Source: Rhodanobacteraceae bacterium
GTDB lineage: Bacteria > Pseudomonadota > Gammaproteobacteria > Xanthomonadales > Rhodanobacteraceae
DNA length: 64,000 nt
Direction of reading: 5' to 3'
NCBI GenBank assembly: GCA_009996615.1
Contig: JAACZU010000011.1
Span: forward strand, 31,916 to 95,915
The stretch's first letter is position 1. The number at the start of each line of letters is the position of its first letter. Under the pieces are notes generated by a model that made no database searches, was not told the DNA's origin, and saw only the letters and a list, made by a program, of their open reading frames with translations. The position numbers and the translations under genes were made by a program. Positions 1 to 8,690 of the stretch are shown here, one piece after another.

Positions 1-1287
1 CTTGGACATCATCTTTTCCATCTGCTGGTACTGCTTGAGCAGGCGGTTCACGTCGGCCGGCTGCGTGCCCGAACCGCGCGCGATGCGCGCGCGGCGCGAG
101 CCGTTGAGCAGGTCCGGATGACGGCGCTCCTTCTTCGTCATCGAGCCGATGATCGCGATCATGCGGTGCACTTCCCTGTCGTTTACCTTCGACTTGACGC
201 TGTCGGGAAGGTTCGACACGCCCGGCAGCTTGTCGATCAGCGAGGCCATGCCGCCCATGTTGACCATCTGCTCGAGCTGGTCCTTCATGTCGTTGAGGTC
301 GAAGCGCTTGCCCTTGATGACCTTCTCGGCCAGCTTGCGCTGCTTTTCCTGGTCGACGCTCTGCTCGACCTGCTCGACCAGCGACAGCACGTCGCCCATG
401 CCGAGGATGCGCTGCGCGATGCGGTCGGGGTGGAATGGCTCCAGGCCGTCCGGCTTCTCGCTGACGCCGATGAACTTGATCGGCCGCCCGGTCACGTAGC
501 GCACCGACAGCGCCGCGCCGCCGCGCGCATCGCCATCGGTCTTGGTCAGCACCACGCCGGTCAGCGGCAGCGCCTCGGCGAACGCCTTGGCCGTGTTGGC
601 CGCGTCCTGGCCGGTCATCGAATCGACCACGAACAGCGTCTCGACCGGATTCAGCGCCGCATGCAGCGCCTTGATCTCGGCCATCATCTCGGCGTCGACA
701 TGCAGGCGGCCGGCGGTGTCAACGATCAGCACGTCGGCGAAGTTCTTCTTCGCCGCATCGAGCGCGGACTGCGCGATCGCGACCGGGTCCTGCTCGCCGG
801 TGGACGGATGGAACAGCACGTCGACCTGCCCGGCCAGCGTGCGCAGCTGCTCGATCGCGGCCGGACGGTAGACGTCGCAGCTGACCACCATGACCTTCTT
901 CTTGCGCCGCTCCTTCAGGAAGCGCGCCAGCTTGGCCACGGTGGTGGTCTTGCCGGCGCCCTGCAGGCCAGCCATCAGCACGATCGCCGGCGGCGCCGCG
1001 GCGAGGTTCAGGTCGCTGTTGGCGGTACCCATGACCGCGGTCAGCTCGTCGCGCACGACCTTCACCAGCGCCTGGCCCGGAGTCAGGCTGCGCAGCACCT
1101 CCTGGCCGAGCGCCTTGACCTGCACGCGCTGGATCAGCGCCTGCACGACCGGCAGCGCGACGTCGGCCTCGAGCAGCGCGATGCGGACCTCGCGCAGCGA
1201 CTCGCGGATGTTCGCCTCGGTCAGCCGCCCCTTGCCGCGCAGGCGCTGGACGGTGGTGGAGAGGCGTTGGCTGAGCGACTCGAACAT
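1..1287 (-). CDS. ffh: Signal recognition particle protein Ffh (3' end cut by window edge)
   Basis: SRP54-type GTPase that binds 4.5S RNA and the signal sequences of nascent inner-membrane proteins and docks with FtsY. The start at 1287 gives MFESLSQRLS, the usual Ffh N-terminus. An N domain of about 90 residues is followed by the GTPase G1 loop GLQGAGKTTT (residues 107-116), the DTAGR motif and the TKTDGDARGG segment. A methionine-rich M domain follows, with the SRP RNA-binding SGS-like segment (GSRRARIARGSGT). The reading frame stays open to base 1, so 429 codons of the usual ~455 are present and only the C-terminal tail is missing. The only other gene nearby is the divergent CcsA-like gene. 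Confidence 0.97.
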   Translation of the reverse strand, partial: MFESLSQRLSTTVQRLRGKGRLTEANIRESLREVRIALLEADVALPVVQALIQRVQVKALGQEVLRSLTPGQALVKVVRDELTAVMGTANSDLNLAAAPPAIVLMAGLQGAGKTTTVAKLARFLKERRKKKVMVVSCDVYRPAAIEQLRTLAGQVDVLFHPSTGEQDPVAIAQSALDAAKKNFADVLIVDTAGRLHVDAEMMAEIKALHAALNPVETLFVVDSMTGQDAANTAKAFAEALPLTGVVLTKTDGDARGGAALSVRYVTGRPIKFIGVSEKPDGLEPFHPDRIAQRILGMGDVLSLVEQVEQSVDQEKQRKLAEKVIKGKRFDLNDMKDQLEQMVNMGGMASLIDKLPGVSNLPDSVKSKVNDREVHRMIAIIGSMTKKERRHPDLLNGSRRARIARGSGTQPADVNRLLKQYQQMEKMMSK

Positions 1288-1317
1288 GGGTGGACCGATG
1301 CGGCGGGAAAGCCGTTG

Positions 1318-1461
1318 ATTGTATCGGGAATTGGGAATGGGGAATGGGGAATCGGCCAAAGCCGGTGTTTGGCCAGCGCAGCGCAAGCCCGGGTCCCGCG
1401 CGTGTCGCGCCTCGGCACGCGGTCCACCCCCGATTCCCGAATCTCGATTCCCGATTCCCAC
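1318..1461. repeat. Inverted pair of GGGAATC/GGGAATG-type short repeats
   Basis: The spacer between divergent ffh and the CcsA-like gene contains runs of the heptamer GGGAAT(C/G/T) at 1327-1356. The reverse complement (GATTCCCGA...) lies at 1431-1460. The same heptamer runs flank the alr upstream region (5519-5636) and occur singly at about 7117-7144 and 9793-9825, so this is a dispersed family. It is non-coding, and promoters for both genes must lie within or beside it. Confidence 0.6.
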
Positions 1462-1479
1462 TCATGCGACACTTGTCGG

Positions 1480-2277
1480 ATGCTGATCACGTCCCTTGCC
1501 CTGCTCGCGATCGCGCTGTACCTCGCCGCCGCCGGCCTGCTGGCGCGTCCGCTGCTCGGCCGCGGCGCGGCGCCGACGCGCCTGGCCGAGGGCACCGCGG
1601 CACTGGCGGTGCTCGCGCATGCCGGCGTGCTGCTCGGCATGCATCGCGGCGCGCTGGACCTGCATTTCTTCGCGGCGCTGTCGCTGGTCGCCGGCGTGAT
1701 CGCCGCGCTGACCCTGCTGGTGAACCTGACGCGCCCGGTCGCCGCGCTCGGCGTGATCGCGTTCCCGCTCGCCGCGCTGCTGCTCGCGATCGACGTGTTC
1801 GCTGCCCCGCCGACCGTGCCGCAGCCGATGAACTGGCAGATCAAGCTGCACGTGACGATCGCGCTGCTCGCCTACGGCGCGCTGTCGATCGGCGCCGTGC
1901 TGGCGATCCTGTTCGCGCTGCAGGAGCGCGCGCTGCGCCATCGCCGCTTCGGCGCCTGGCTCGGGGCACTGCCGCCGCTGACGCTGACCGAGACGCTGCT
2001 GTTCCGCCTGATCGGCGCCGGCTTCGTGCTGCTCACGCTGACCCTGCTGACCGGCGCCCTATTCGTCGGCAACCTGTTCGGCCAGCACCTGGCGCACAAG
2101 ACCGTGCTGTCGATCGCCGCCTGGCTGGTGTTCGGCGTGCTGCTCGCCGGCCGCTGGCTGCGCGGCTGGCGCGGCCGCCGCGCGGTCAACCTGACGCTGA
2201 CCGGCATGGCGATCCTGCTGCTGGCGTTCTTCGGCTCGAAGTTCGTGCTCGAGGTCCTGCTGCAGCGTGTGGCTTGA
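1480..2277 (+). CDS. ypjD: CcsA/YpjD-type inner-membrane protein (cytochrome c assembly family)
   Basis: Polytopic membrane protein of 265 residues in the cytochrome c assembly (CcsA/HemX) family. The ATG at 1480 gives MLITSLALLAIALYLAAAGL, which starts directly with a membrane helix. About eight hydrophobic helices follow, and the conserved-looking core WQIKLHVTIALLAYGALSIG carries the family histidine. In gammaproteobacteria this gene typically lies beside ffh in divergent orientation, as here. The family handles haem or cytochrome assembly, but the role of the YpjD branch is unsettled, so the exact function is inferred. The open frame extends far upstream only because of the high GC content; that part is antisense to ffh. 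Confidence 0.85.
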   Translation: MLITSLALLAIALYLAAAGLLARPLLGRGAAPTRLAEGTAALAVLAHAGVLLGMHRGALDLHFFAALSLVAGVIAALTLLVNLTRPVAALGVIAFPLAALLLAIDVFAAPPTVPQPMNWQIKLHVTIALLAYGALSIGAVLAILFALQERALRHRRFGAWLGALPPLTLTETLLFRLIGAGFVLLTLTLLTGALFVGNLFGQHLAHKTVLSIAAWLVFGVLLAGRWLRGWRGRRAVNLTLTGMAILLLAFFGSKFVLEVLLQRVA

Positions 2278-2319
2278 CGGCGTCCTCGCGGCGACCCGCC
2301 GGTCGCGCGCAGTGCGCTC

Positions 2320-3699
2320 CTACACGTTGAAGCCAGCCGCCAGCGCCTCGTCCAGGCGGCTGACGCCGACCACCTCGAGTTCGCCGATATGCGTCTTCTT
2401 CGGCGCATTCGCCTTCGGCACGATCGCGCGGCGGAAGCCGTGCGTGGCCGCCTCACGCAGGCGCTCCTCGCCGTTCGGCACCGGGCGAATCTCGCCGGAC
2501 AGGCCGACCTCGCCGAACGCGAGCGTCTTGTCCGGCAGCGGCCGGTCGCGGAAGCTCGACAACACCGCCAGCAGCACCGGCAGGTCCGCCGCAGTCTCCT
2601 GCACGCGAATGCCGCCGACCACGTTGACGAACACGTCCTGGTCGTAGACCGCCGCGCCGCCGTGGCGGTGCAGTACGGCCAGCAGCATGGCCAGGCGGTT
2701 CTGCTCCAGGCCTAGCGCGACGCGGCGCGGGTTGCCGAGCGAGGACTGGTCGACCAGCGCCTGCACCTCGACCAGGAGCGGCCGCGTGCCCTCGCGCGTG
2801 ACCATCACCGCGCTGCCGGCGGTCGGCTGCGCGTGCGCGGACAGGAAGATCGCCGACGGGTTCGGCACCTCGCGCAGGCCCTTGTCGCCCATCGCGAACA
2901 CGCCGAGCTCGTTGACCGCGCCGAAGCGGTTCTTGAACGCGCGCAGCACGCGGAAACGCGAACCCGATTCACCCTCGAAGTACAGCACCGCGTCGACCAT
3001 GTGCTCGAGCACGCGCGGGCCGGCGATGCCGCCTTCCTTGGTCACGTGGCCGACCAGGAACACGCTGGTGCCCGACTCCTTGGCGAAGCGCACCAGCCGC
3101 GCGGCCGACTCGCGCACCTGCGATACCGAGCCGGGCGCGGCGGTCAGCAGTTCCGTCCAGATCGTCTGGATCGAATCGATGATCAGCACCTCGGGCCGGC
3201 TTGCCATGGCCTCGGCGAGGATGCGCTCGATCGAGGTCTCGGCCAGCGCCTCCAGCCCGTCCAGCGCGATGCCCAGGCGCTGCCCGCGCGAGGCGACCTG
3301 CGCCAGCGATTCCTCGCCGGTCACGTACAGGCTGCGCATGCGCTGGCCGATCGCACCAAGCATCTGCAACAGCAGCGTCGACTTGCCAATGCCCGGATCG
3401 CCGCCGATCAGCACGACCGAGCCGGTGACCAGGCCGCCGCCGAGCACGCGGTCGAGCTCACCGATGCCGGTCGCGCTGCGCTGCTCGGCGACCGCGACGA
3501 CGCTGGCGAGCCTGGTCACCTTCGCCGCGCCGGCCGCGCCGGCATAACCGCTGCGCGCCGCGCCGGCCGCCTTCGCCGCCGGCTGCACGACGATCTCGCT
3601 CAGCGTGTTCCAGACGCCGCATTCGACGCACTGGCCCTGCCACTTGGCATGTTCGGCGCCGCAGTCGGCGCAGACGTAGGCGGTTTTGGCCTTGGCCAT
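2320..3699 (-). CDS. radA: DNA repair protein RadA
   Basis: RecA-like ATPase that promotes branch migration of recombination intermediates. The ATG at 3699 gives a 459-residue protein of normal length for the family. It begins with a zinc-finger module (CADCG...CVECG) and has the Walker A motif GGDPGIGKSTLL. The RadA-specific KNRFG motif (FKNRFGAVNELG) follows, and then a C-terminal Lon-protease-like domain. The long N-terminal extension of the open frame upstream of 3699 looks unlike protein and is rejected. The DUF805 gene upstream is on the same strand but separated by 248 bp. Confidence 0.97.
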   Translation of the reverse strand: MAKAKTAYVCADCGAEHAKWQGQCVECGVWNTLSEIVVQPAAKAAGAARSGYAGAAGAAKVTRLASVVAVAEQRSATGIGELDRVLGGGLVTGSVVLIGGDPGIGKSTLLLQMLGAIGQRMRSLYVTGEESLAQVASRGQRLGIALDGLEALAETSIERILAEAMASRPEVLIIDSIQTIWTELLTAAPGSVSQVRESAARLVRFAKESGTSVFLVGHVTKEGGIAGPRVLEHMVDAVLYFEGESGSRFRVLRAFKNRFGAVNELGVFAMGDKGLREVPNPSAIFLSAHAQPTAGSAVMVTREGTRPLLVEVQALVDQSSLGNPRRVALGLEQNRLAMLLAVLHRHGGAAVYDQDVFVNVVGGIRVQETAADLPVLLAVLSSFRDRPLPDKTLAFGEVGLSGEIRPVPNGEERLREAATHGFRRAIVPKANAPKKTHIGELEVVGVSRLDEALAAGFNV

Positions 3700-3871
3700 C
3701 AATCCCTCTTCAAGAAAAGCCCCGCAGGTGCGGGCGATGCCGGCGACCCTGCGGGCGGGTTGGCGCTGTCGCCAGTTTGCCGCCGGCGCGAGGTCGCGGG
3801 CACGGCCCGCTCCTGCCCTGGCGCCAATACCGACCCGGCGCAGACGCCGGCGGCATTGGCCGTCCTTTGCA

Positions 3872-3896
3872 CCGGGCCCGGCGCCGCCGGGCCCGG
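3872..3896 (-). terminator. GC-rich stem-loop downstream of the DUF805 gene
   Basis: Perfect 11-bp stem CCGGGCCCGGC/GCCGGGCCCGG with a 3-nt loop, lying between the DUF805 stop (3948) and the radA start. It would end transcripts coming from the DUF805 gene. No U-run follows, so it may be a stabilising hairpin rather than a true intrinsic terminator. Confidence 0.45.
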
Positions 3897-3947
3897 CATT
3901 GTCTCGCTCGCGCGGCATGTGCCACTGGCCGTCGCCCGGCCTCCGGC

Positions 3948-4307
3948 CTAGGCTGCCTTCGGATTCGGGCCGTACTCGTTGTCGCCCGGCGTGCTGTCGA
4001 GCAGCATGAAGACCAGCAGCACGATGGCGCCGATGAATGGCACCAGCGCGATCAGCAGCCACCAGCCGCTGCGGCCGGTGTCATGCAGCCGGCGCGCGGA
4101 AACGGCGATGCTGGGCAGCAGCACGGCAAGCGCGTAGATCAGGCCGAGCAGGCCGACATGCTCGCCTGCGCTCCCCACCAGGCCGTCGATGAATCCCAGC
4201 ACGAAACTGATGATCAGGTTGAACAACGTGAACATCCAGTACTCCGTGCGACGCGCGCGGCCGTTGAACTCGGCGTACTTCTTCAACACACCCAGATACC
4301 AATTCAT
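3948..4307 (-). CDS. DUF805 small membrane protein
   Basis: Protein of 119 residues starting MNWYLGVLKKYAEFNGRARR, the hallmark N-terminus of DUF805 (W-Y-x-x-x-L-K-K-Y, then F-x-G-R-A-R-R-x-E-Y-W). It has about three or four membrane helices and the conserved segment ARRLHDTGRSGWW. The ATG at 4307 is preferred over an upstream start at 4379 because a strong purine-rich ribosome site (AGGGAGGGAG) lies directly before it and the conserved domain begins there. Function in the family is unknown. Confidence 0.9.
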   Translation of the reverse strand: MNWYLGVLKKYAEFNGRARRTEYWMFTLFNLIISFVLGFIDGLVGSAGEHVGLLGLIYALAVLLPSIAVSARRLHDTGRSGWWLLIALVPFIGAIVLLVFMLLDSTPGDNEYGPNPKAA

Positions 4308-4427
4308 TCGCTCCCTCCCTTCTGGTGGTTCCGGCCGCGTTGCACGGCCGAAAGCATCGAGTGGTCGATGCGGGAGCAAGGGTAAACGCAGTGCCCCGCG
4401 CGCGTCACCGTGCGTCGACGCCGAGCG

Positions 4428-5510
4428 TCAGGCGCCGTCGTCCTCGACGAAGCGCACGCGCCGCGTCACGCCGCAGGTCAGGTCGTAGCCGATCGTGCCG
4501 GCGTGCTCGGCGATCTCCTCGACCGGCAGGCCGCGGCCCCACAGCACGACGCTGTCGCCGATCTTCGCTTCCGGATGGCCGCGCAGGTCGAGCGTGATCA
4601 GGTCCATCGACACGCGGCCGATCAGCGGCGCGCGCCGGCCGTTGAGCAGCACCGGCGTGCCGGCGCCGGCCTGGCGCGGGTAGCCGTCGCCGTAGCCGAT
4701 CGCGGCGACGCCGACGTCCATGTCCTCCGGGCATTGCCAGGTCGCTGCATAGCCGACCGATTCGCCCTTGCGGATGCGGTTGATCGCGACCAGCCGCGTC
4801 GACAGCGTCATCGCCGGGCGGAAGCCGAAGTCCGCGCCGATCCTGCCGGCGACGACCGAGATGCCGTACAGCGCGCCGCCGGCACGCACCCATTGGCCCT
4901 GTGCCTCGGGCCAGCCGAGGATGCCGGCCGAGTTCGACAGCGAGTGCTCGCCGTCGAGGCCGGCCACGCCGCGCTCGAACGCCTCGATCTGCCGCGTGGT
5001 CTGCGCGTCGTCGAACACGTCGGAGTTGGCGAAATGCGTCATCAGCGTGATGTCGCGGTCGACGCAGGGCAGCGCGCGCAGGCGCGCCCAGGCCGCGCGC
5101 GCGCGCTCGGGCGGAAAGCCGAGGCGATGCATGCCGGTGTCGAGCTTGAGCCACACGCGCAGCGGGCGCGGATCGAGGTCGGCGGCGAGTGCATCGATCT
5201 GCGCATCGCAGTGGATGACCGGGTCGAGGCGCAGCCGACGCATCTCGGCGAGATCGCCCGGCTCGTCCAGCCCCGACAGCACGACGATGCGCTGCGAGAC
5301 GCCGGCCGCGCGCAGGCGCTGGCCATCGGCGATGCCGGCGACGCCGAATGCATCGGCGCCCTCGAGCGCACGCGCGACGCGCTCCAGCCCATGGCCGTAG
5401 CCGTCGGCCTTGACCACTGCCATCACGCGCGCGCCGGGCGCGAGCTCGCGCACGCGGCGCAGGTTCTCGCGCAGGGCACCGAGGTGGATCGTGGCGCAGG
5501 TGGCGCGCAT
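4428..5510 (-). CDS. alr: Alanine racemase
   Basis: PLP-dependent enzyme interconverting L- and D-alanine for peptidoglycan. The start at 5510 (MRATCATIHLGALRENL) gives 360 residues, the normal length. The PLP lysine lies in VMAVVKADGYGHG (about residue 36), and the catalytic tyrosine of the C-terminal barrel in KGESVGYAATW. An upstream in-frame ATG at 5585 would add residues encoded by a GGGAATC-type repeat, so it is rejected. The gene lies just downstream of dnaB on the same strand, a common dnaB-alr arrangement in gammaproteobacteria. Confidence 0.97.
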   Translation of the reverse strand: MRATCATIHLGALRENLRRVRELAPGARVMAVVKADGYGHGLERVARALEGADAFGVAGIADGQRLRAAGVSQRIVVLSGLDEPGDLAEMRRLRLDPVIHCDAQIDALAADLDPRPLRVWLKLDTGMHRLGFPPERARAAWARLRALPCVDRDITLMTHFANSDVFDDAQTTRQIEAFERGVAGLDGEHSLSNSAGILGWPEAQGQWVRAGGALYGISVVAGRIGADFGFRPAMTLSTRLVAINRIRKGESVGYAATWQCPEDMDVGVAAIGYGDGYPRQAGAGTPVLLNGRRAPLIGRVSMDLITLDLRGHPEAKIGDSVVLWGRGLPVEEIAEHAGTIGYDLTCGVTRRVRFVEDDGA

Positions 5511-5518
5511 CAACGGGC

Positions 5519-5636
5519 CGGGAATCGGGAATGGAGAATCGGGAATCGGAAAACAGGACTGCTCGGCCAGCCGCCGCTGTCGCAAGCACTCGGCGTTCTT
5601 TTCCGATTCTCCATTCCCGATTCCCTATTCCCGGCT
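5519..5636. repeat. GGGAATC-type repeats between dnaB and alr
   Basis: Runs of GGGAATC/GGGAATG at 5521-5547 are mirrored by GATTCTCCATTCCCGATTCCC-like sequence at 5604-5634, giving an inverted pair. This is the same family as at 1318-1461. It fills the whole 127-bp spacer between the dnaB stop and the alr start. Confidence 0.6.
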
Positions 5637-5637
5637 G

Positions 5638-7023
5638 TCACTCGAACGCCCCCGCGTAGCTGTCGCTGGCGAGGTTCTCGAACTTCGTGTAGTGGCCGAG
5701 GAAGGCGAGCTTCACCGTGCCGGTCGGGCCGTTACGCTGCTTGCCGATGATGATCTCGGCGACGCCCTTCTCGCCCGAGTCCGGGTTGTAGTACTCGTCG
5801 CGGTAGATGAACATGATGACGTCGGCGTCCTGTTCGATCGCGCCCGATTCGCGCAGGTCGCTCATCATCGGCCGCTTGTCGGCGCGCTGCTCGAGCGAGC
5901 GATTGAGCTGCGACAGCGCGATCACCGGGACGTTGAGCTCCTTGGCCAAGGCCTTCAGGCTACGCGAGATTTCTGAAATTTCGGTGGCACGGTTCTCCTT
6001 GTTGCCGGGCACCTGCATCAGCTGCAGGTAGTCGATCACGATCAGCCCGAGGTCGTGCTCGCGCTTGAGGCGGCGCGAGCGCGCGCGCAGCTCGCCCGGA
6101 CTCAGCGCCGGGGTGTCGTCGATGAAGATCTTCGCTTCGCTCAGCAGCGTGATCGCGCTGGTCACCCGCGGCCATTCCTCCTCGGCGAGGTCGCCGGTGC
6201 GCAGGTGCCGTGCGTCGATGCGCCCCATCGACGAGATCAGACGGAACGCGAGCTGCGAGGCCGACATTTCCATCGAGAAGATCGCCACCGCCTTCTTCGT
6301 GCGCATCGCCGCGTTCTCGGCCATGTTGACCGAGAATGCGGTCTTGCCCATCGACGGACGCGCCGCGACGATGATCAGGTCCGACGGCTGCAGGCCGGCG
6401 GTCATCTCGTCCAGGTCGATGAAGCCGGTCGACAGGCCGGTGACCGAGCCGCGGTTCTCGTAACGGTGGTGCAGGATCTGGAACGCCTCCTTGACCGCCG
6501 AGCGCATCTCGACGAAGCCCTTGCGCCCACGCGAGCCGGCCTCGGCGATCTGGAACACCTTCTTCTCGGCTTCCTCGAGCAGTTCCTGGCTGCTGCGCCC
6601 CTCCGGCTGGAATGCGTCGCCGGCGATCTCGGTGCCGGTGTCGATCAGCTGCCGCAGCACCGACTTCTCGCGCACGATGTCGGCATAGGCGGTGATGTTG
6701 GCCGCACTCGGCGTCGAGTTGGCCAGCTCGATCACGTAGCCGACGCCGCCGACCATGTCGGCGAGGTTCTGCGCCTCGAACCAGTCGCCCAGCGTGACCG
6801 CGTCGTAGGGCATGTCCTTGTTGGACAGCTCACCGATCGCGCGGAAGATCAGGCGATGGTCCTTGCGGTAGAAGTCGGCCTCGGTCAGGCGGTCGGCGAT
6901 GCGCTCCCACGACTCGGGCGCGAGCATCAGACCGCCGAGCACCGCCTGCTCGGCCTCGATCGAATGCGGCGGCACGCGCAGCGCTTCGACGCCGGAGGAA
7001 GGTTTGCGTTCGCTGAGGGCCAT
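5638..7023 (-). CDS. dnaB: Replicative DNA helicase DnaB
   Basis: Hexameric 5'-3' helicase of the replisome, 461 residues. The N-terminal domain begins with VPPHSIEAEQAVLGGLM, the classic DnaB primase-interacting fold. The RecA-like domain carries the Walker A motif RPSMGKTAFSVNMAENAA, the IFSMEMSASQLA segment, DLIVIDYLQLM-type Walker B (LGLIVIDYLQLMQV) and the arginine-finger region. A consensus DnaA-type box lies about 70 bp upstream of the start. Confidence 0.98.
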   Translation of the reverse strand: MALSERKPSSGVEALRVPPHSIEAEQAVLGGLMLAPESWERIADRLTEADFYRKDHRLIFRAIGELSNKDMPYDAVTLGDWFEAQNLADMVGGVGYVIELANSTPSAANITAYADIVREKSVLRQLIDTGTEIAGDAFQPEGRSSQELLEEAEKKVFQIAEAGSRGRKGFVEMRSAVKEAFQILHHRYENRGSVTGLSTGFIDLDEMTAGLQPSDLIIVAARPSMGKTAFSVNMAENAAMRTKKAVAIFSMEMSASQLAFRLISSMGRIDARHLRTGDLAEEEWPRVTSAITLLSEAKIFIDDTPALSPGELRARSRRLKREHDLGLIVIDYLQLMQVPGNKENRATEISEISRSLKALAKELNVPVIALSQLNRSLEQRADKRPMMSDLRESGAIEQDADVIMFIYRDEYYNPDSGEKGVAEIIIGKQRNGPTGTVKLAFLGHYTKFENLASDSYAGAFE

Positions 7024-7090
7024 GGTCGGAATCGGGTCGTTCGGATGGGCATGATCCGCAGGGACGTCTCAGCTGTCGAGACAATAACCC

Positions 7091-7099
7091 TGTGGATAA
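7091..7099 (-). promoter_or_regulatory. Perfect DnaA-box 9-mer upstream of dnaB
   Basis: TGTGGATAA on the plus strand, i.e. TTATCCACA on the minus strand, an exact match to the classical DnaA box. It lies 68 bp upstream of the dnaB start in a 254-bp spacer. A role in DnaA control of dnaB is plausible, but a single 9-mer can occur by chance. Confidence 0.45.
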
Positions 7100-7215
7100 G
7101 CTGTGGCTGAAAAGCCGGGATTCGGGATTGGGGAGTCGGGATTCGCCGCGGCTACGCGGCTGCGGCGGCGAGACGCAAGGGCTGCCGAATCCGCGATCCC
7201 GGCCTCGCCAACGCA

Positions 7216-7239
7216 AACGGGCGCCTCGCGGCGCCCGTT
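7216..7239 (-). terminator. Stem-loop terminator after rplI
   Basis: Perfect 10-bp stem AACGGGCGCC / GGCGCCCGTT with a TCGC loop, 39 bp beyond the rplI stop. It lies at the end of the rpsF-rpsR-rplI transcript. The U-run on the minus strand is poor (TTGCG), so termination efficiency is uncertain. Confidence 0.6.
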
Positions 7240-7277
7240 GCGGTTCCATCGGGCCTTCGCGAGAAGGCCGCGATCGA

Positions 7278-7727
7278 TCAGTCCTCGGCGGCGACCACGA
7301 CCTTGACGACCGTGTGGACGTCGGCGTGCAGGTGCACCGCGACCTCGAACTCGCCGATGTTGCGCAGCGGGCCTTCGGACATGATGACTTCGCTCTTGTC
7401 GAGCGCCAGGCCGGCCTCGGTGAAGGCATCGGCGATGTCGCGCGGACCGACCGAGCCGAACAGCTTGCCTTCCGGGCTCGCGTTCGCCTTGATCGTGACC
7501 GAGGCGTTCTCGAACTGCGCCTTGCGCGCTTCGGCGCCGGCGAGCTGCTGGTTGGCCTTGGCCTCGTACTCGGCGCGGCGCTTCTCGAACTCGGCGATGT
7601 TCTCGGCGGTCGCGGCCGTGGCCTTGCCCTGCGGCACGAGGTAGTTGCGGCCGTAGCCCGGCTTGACCTTGACCTTGTCGCCGAGGTTGCCGAGGTTCTT
7701 CACTTTCTGCAGGAGGATCAGTTCCAT
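7278..7727 (-). CDS. rplI: 50S ribosomal protein L9
   Basis: 149 residues with the invariant N-terminus [19 protein letters not shown] and the RNA-binding [15 protein letters not shown] loop. A long connecting helix and a C-terminal domain follow. It binds 23S rRNA at the base of the L1 stalk. It is the last gene of the rpsF-rpsR-rplI operon; no priB-like gene sits between rpsF and rpsR, unlike in enterics. Confidence 0.98.
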   Translation of the reverse strand: MELILLQKVKNLGNLGDKVKVKPGYGRNYLVPQGKATAATAENIAEFEKRRAEYEAKANQQLAGAEARKAQFENASVTIKANASPEGKLFGSVGPRDIADAFTEAGLALDKSEVIMSEGPLRNIGEFEVAVHLHADVHTVVKVVVAAED

Positions 7728-7850
7728 GGGTGTTTCCTATTCGTTAGCGTCGGATGGTCCGGCGCAGCGTGCGCTGTCCGAATGTGCTGCCGGCGTCTCG
7801 ACGTCGGCAGGGGGAACGCCGCGCGCCATGCGCGCGGCGGCCTTGCTTTC

Positions 7851-8075
7851 TCAGTGCGCGTCGCTGTACGGCAGCAGCGAGAGGAAGCGCGCGTGCTCGA
7901 TCGCGGCCGACAGCTGGCGCTGGTAGCGCGCCTTGGTGCCGGTGATGCGGCTCGGCACGATCTTGCCGGTCTCGCCAATGTACTGGCGCAGCATGTTGAG
8001 ATCCTTGTAATCGATCTCGGTGATGCCTTCGGCGGTGAAGCGGCAGAACTTCTTGCGGCGGAAGAACTTGGACAT
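7851..8075 (-). CDS. rpsR: 30S ribosomal protein S18
   Basis: 74 residues, [17 protein letters not shown]... with the conserved [13 protein letters not shown] and [11 protein letters not shown] segments. S18 assembles as a heterodimer with S6 (the next gene) on the 30S platform. The spacing to rpsF is 30 bp, consistent with one transcript. Confidence 0.98.
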   Translation of the reverse strand: MSKFFRRKKFCRFTAEGITEIDYKDLNMLRQYIGETGKIVPSRITGTKARYQRQLSAAIEHARFLSLLPYSDAH

Positions 8076-8105
8076 GGCTATGGCTCCGTGGACGTGGGCG
8101 GGCGC

Positions 8106-8552
8106 TTATTCGGCGGACGGTTCGGCGGCGGCTTCTTCGCGCGGTGCGCGCGGCTCGCGGCGCGGACGGTCGTCGTCCTCGCCACCGAAACCGATGCCCT
8201 CGTCGTCGCGGCGGCGACGATCGCCCTTGTCGTCCTTGTTCTTCATGATCGGCGACATCTCGGTCACCGCATCTTCGCGCTTGACGATCAGGTGGCGCAG
8301 CACCGCATCGTTGAAGCGGAAGCCGGCTTCCAGCTCGGCCAGCACGGCCGCGCTGCACTCGATGTTCATCAGCACGTAGTGCGCCTTGGCCAGGTGCTGG
8401 ATCGGATAGGCCAGCTGGCGGCGGCCCCAGTCCTCGAGGCGGTGGATCTTGCCGTTGTCGCCCTCGATCAGCGCTTTGTAGCGCTCGATCATCGCAGGCA
8501 CCTGCTCGCTCTGGTCAGGGTGGACCAGGAACACGATCTCGTAATGACGCAT
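8106..8552 (-). CDS. rpsF: 30S ribosomal protein S6
   Basis: 148 residues. The start at 8552 ([17 protein letters not shown]) is the canonical S6 N-terminus; an upstream in-frame start at 8582 is rejected. The body carries [11 protein letters not shown] and [10 protein letters not shown]. The C-terminal tail (from about residue 105) is long, charged and low-complexity (R/D/E/P-rich). In other bacteria the S6 tail is a target of RimK glutamylation, but whether that applies here is not visible. Confidence 0.97.
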   Translation of the reverse strand: MRHYEIVFLVHPDQSEQVPAMIERYKALIEGDNGKIHRLEDWGRRQLAYPIQHLAKAHYVLMNIECSAAVLAELEAGFRFNDAVLRHLIVKREDAVTEMSPIMKNKDDKGDRRRRDDEGIGFGGEDDDRPRREPRAPREEAAAEPSAE

Positions 8553-8690
8553 GTCGACTCCTTGTGGGTATCGCCCGGCCAATTCCGGGGCGACAGCCTC
8601 CCGCGGCGCGGTGAGGCAAGGCCCTCGTCCCGGCGGGTGGCGACCACGAGAATCGCGCCCGGAACAAAGGGGGCGCGGATGGTAGTGGAA

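Noticed and set aside
118..2277. Long plus-strand frame over ffh and the CcsA-like gene
   Set aside because: Only the part from 1480 is protein-like; the first 1.3 kb is antisense to ffh and Arg/Asp/His-rich in the way of GC-rich shadow frames.
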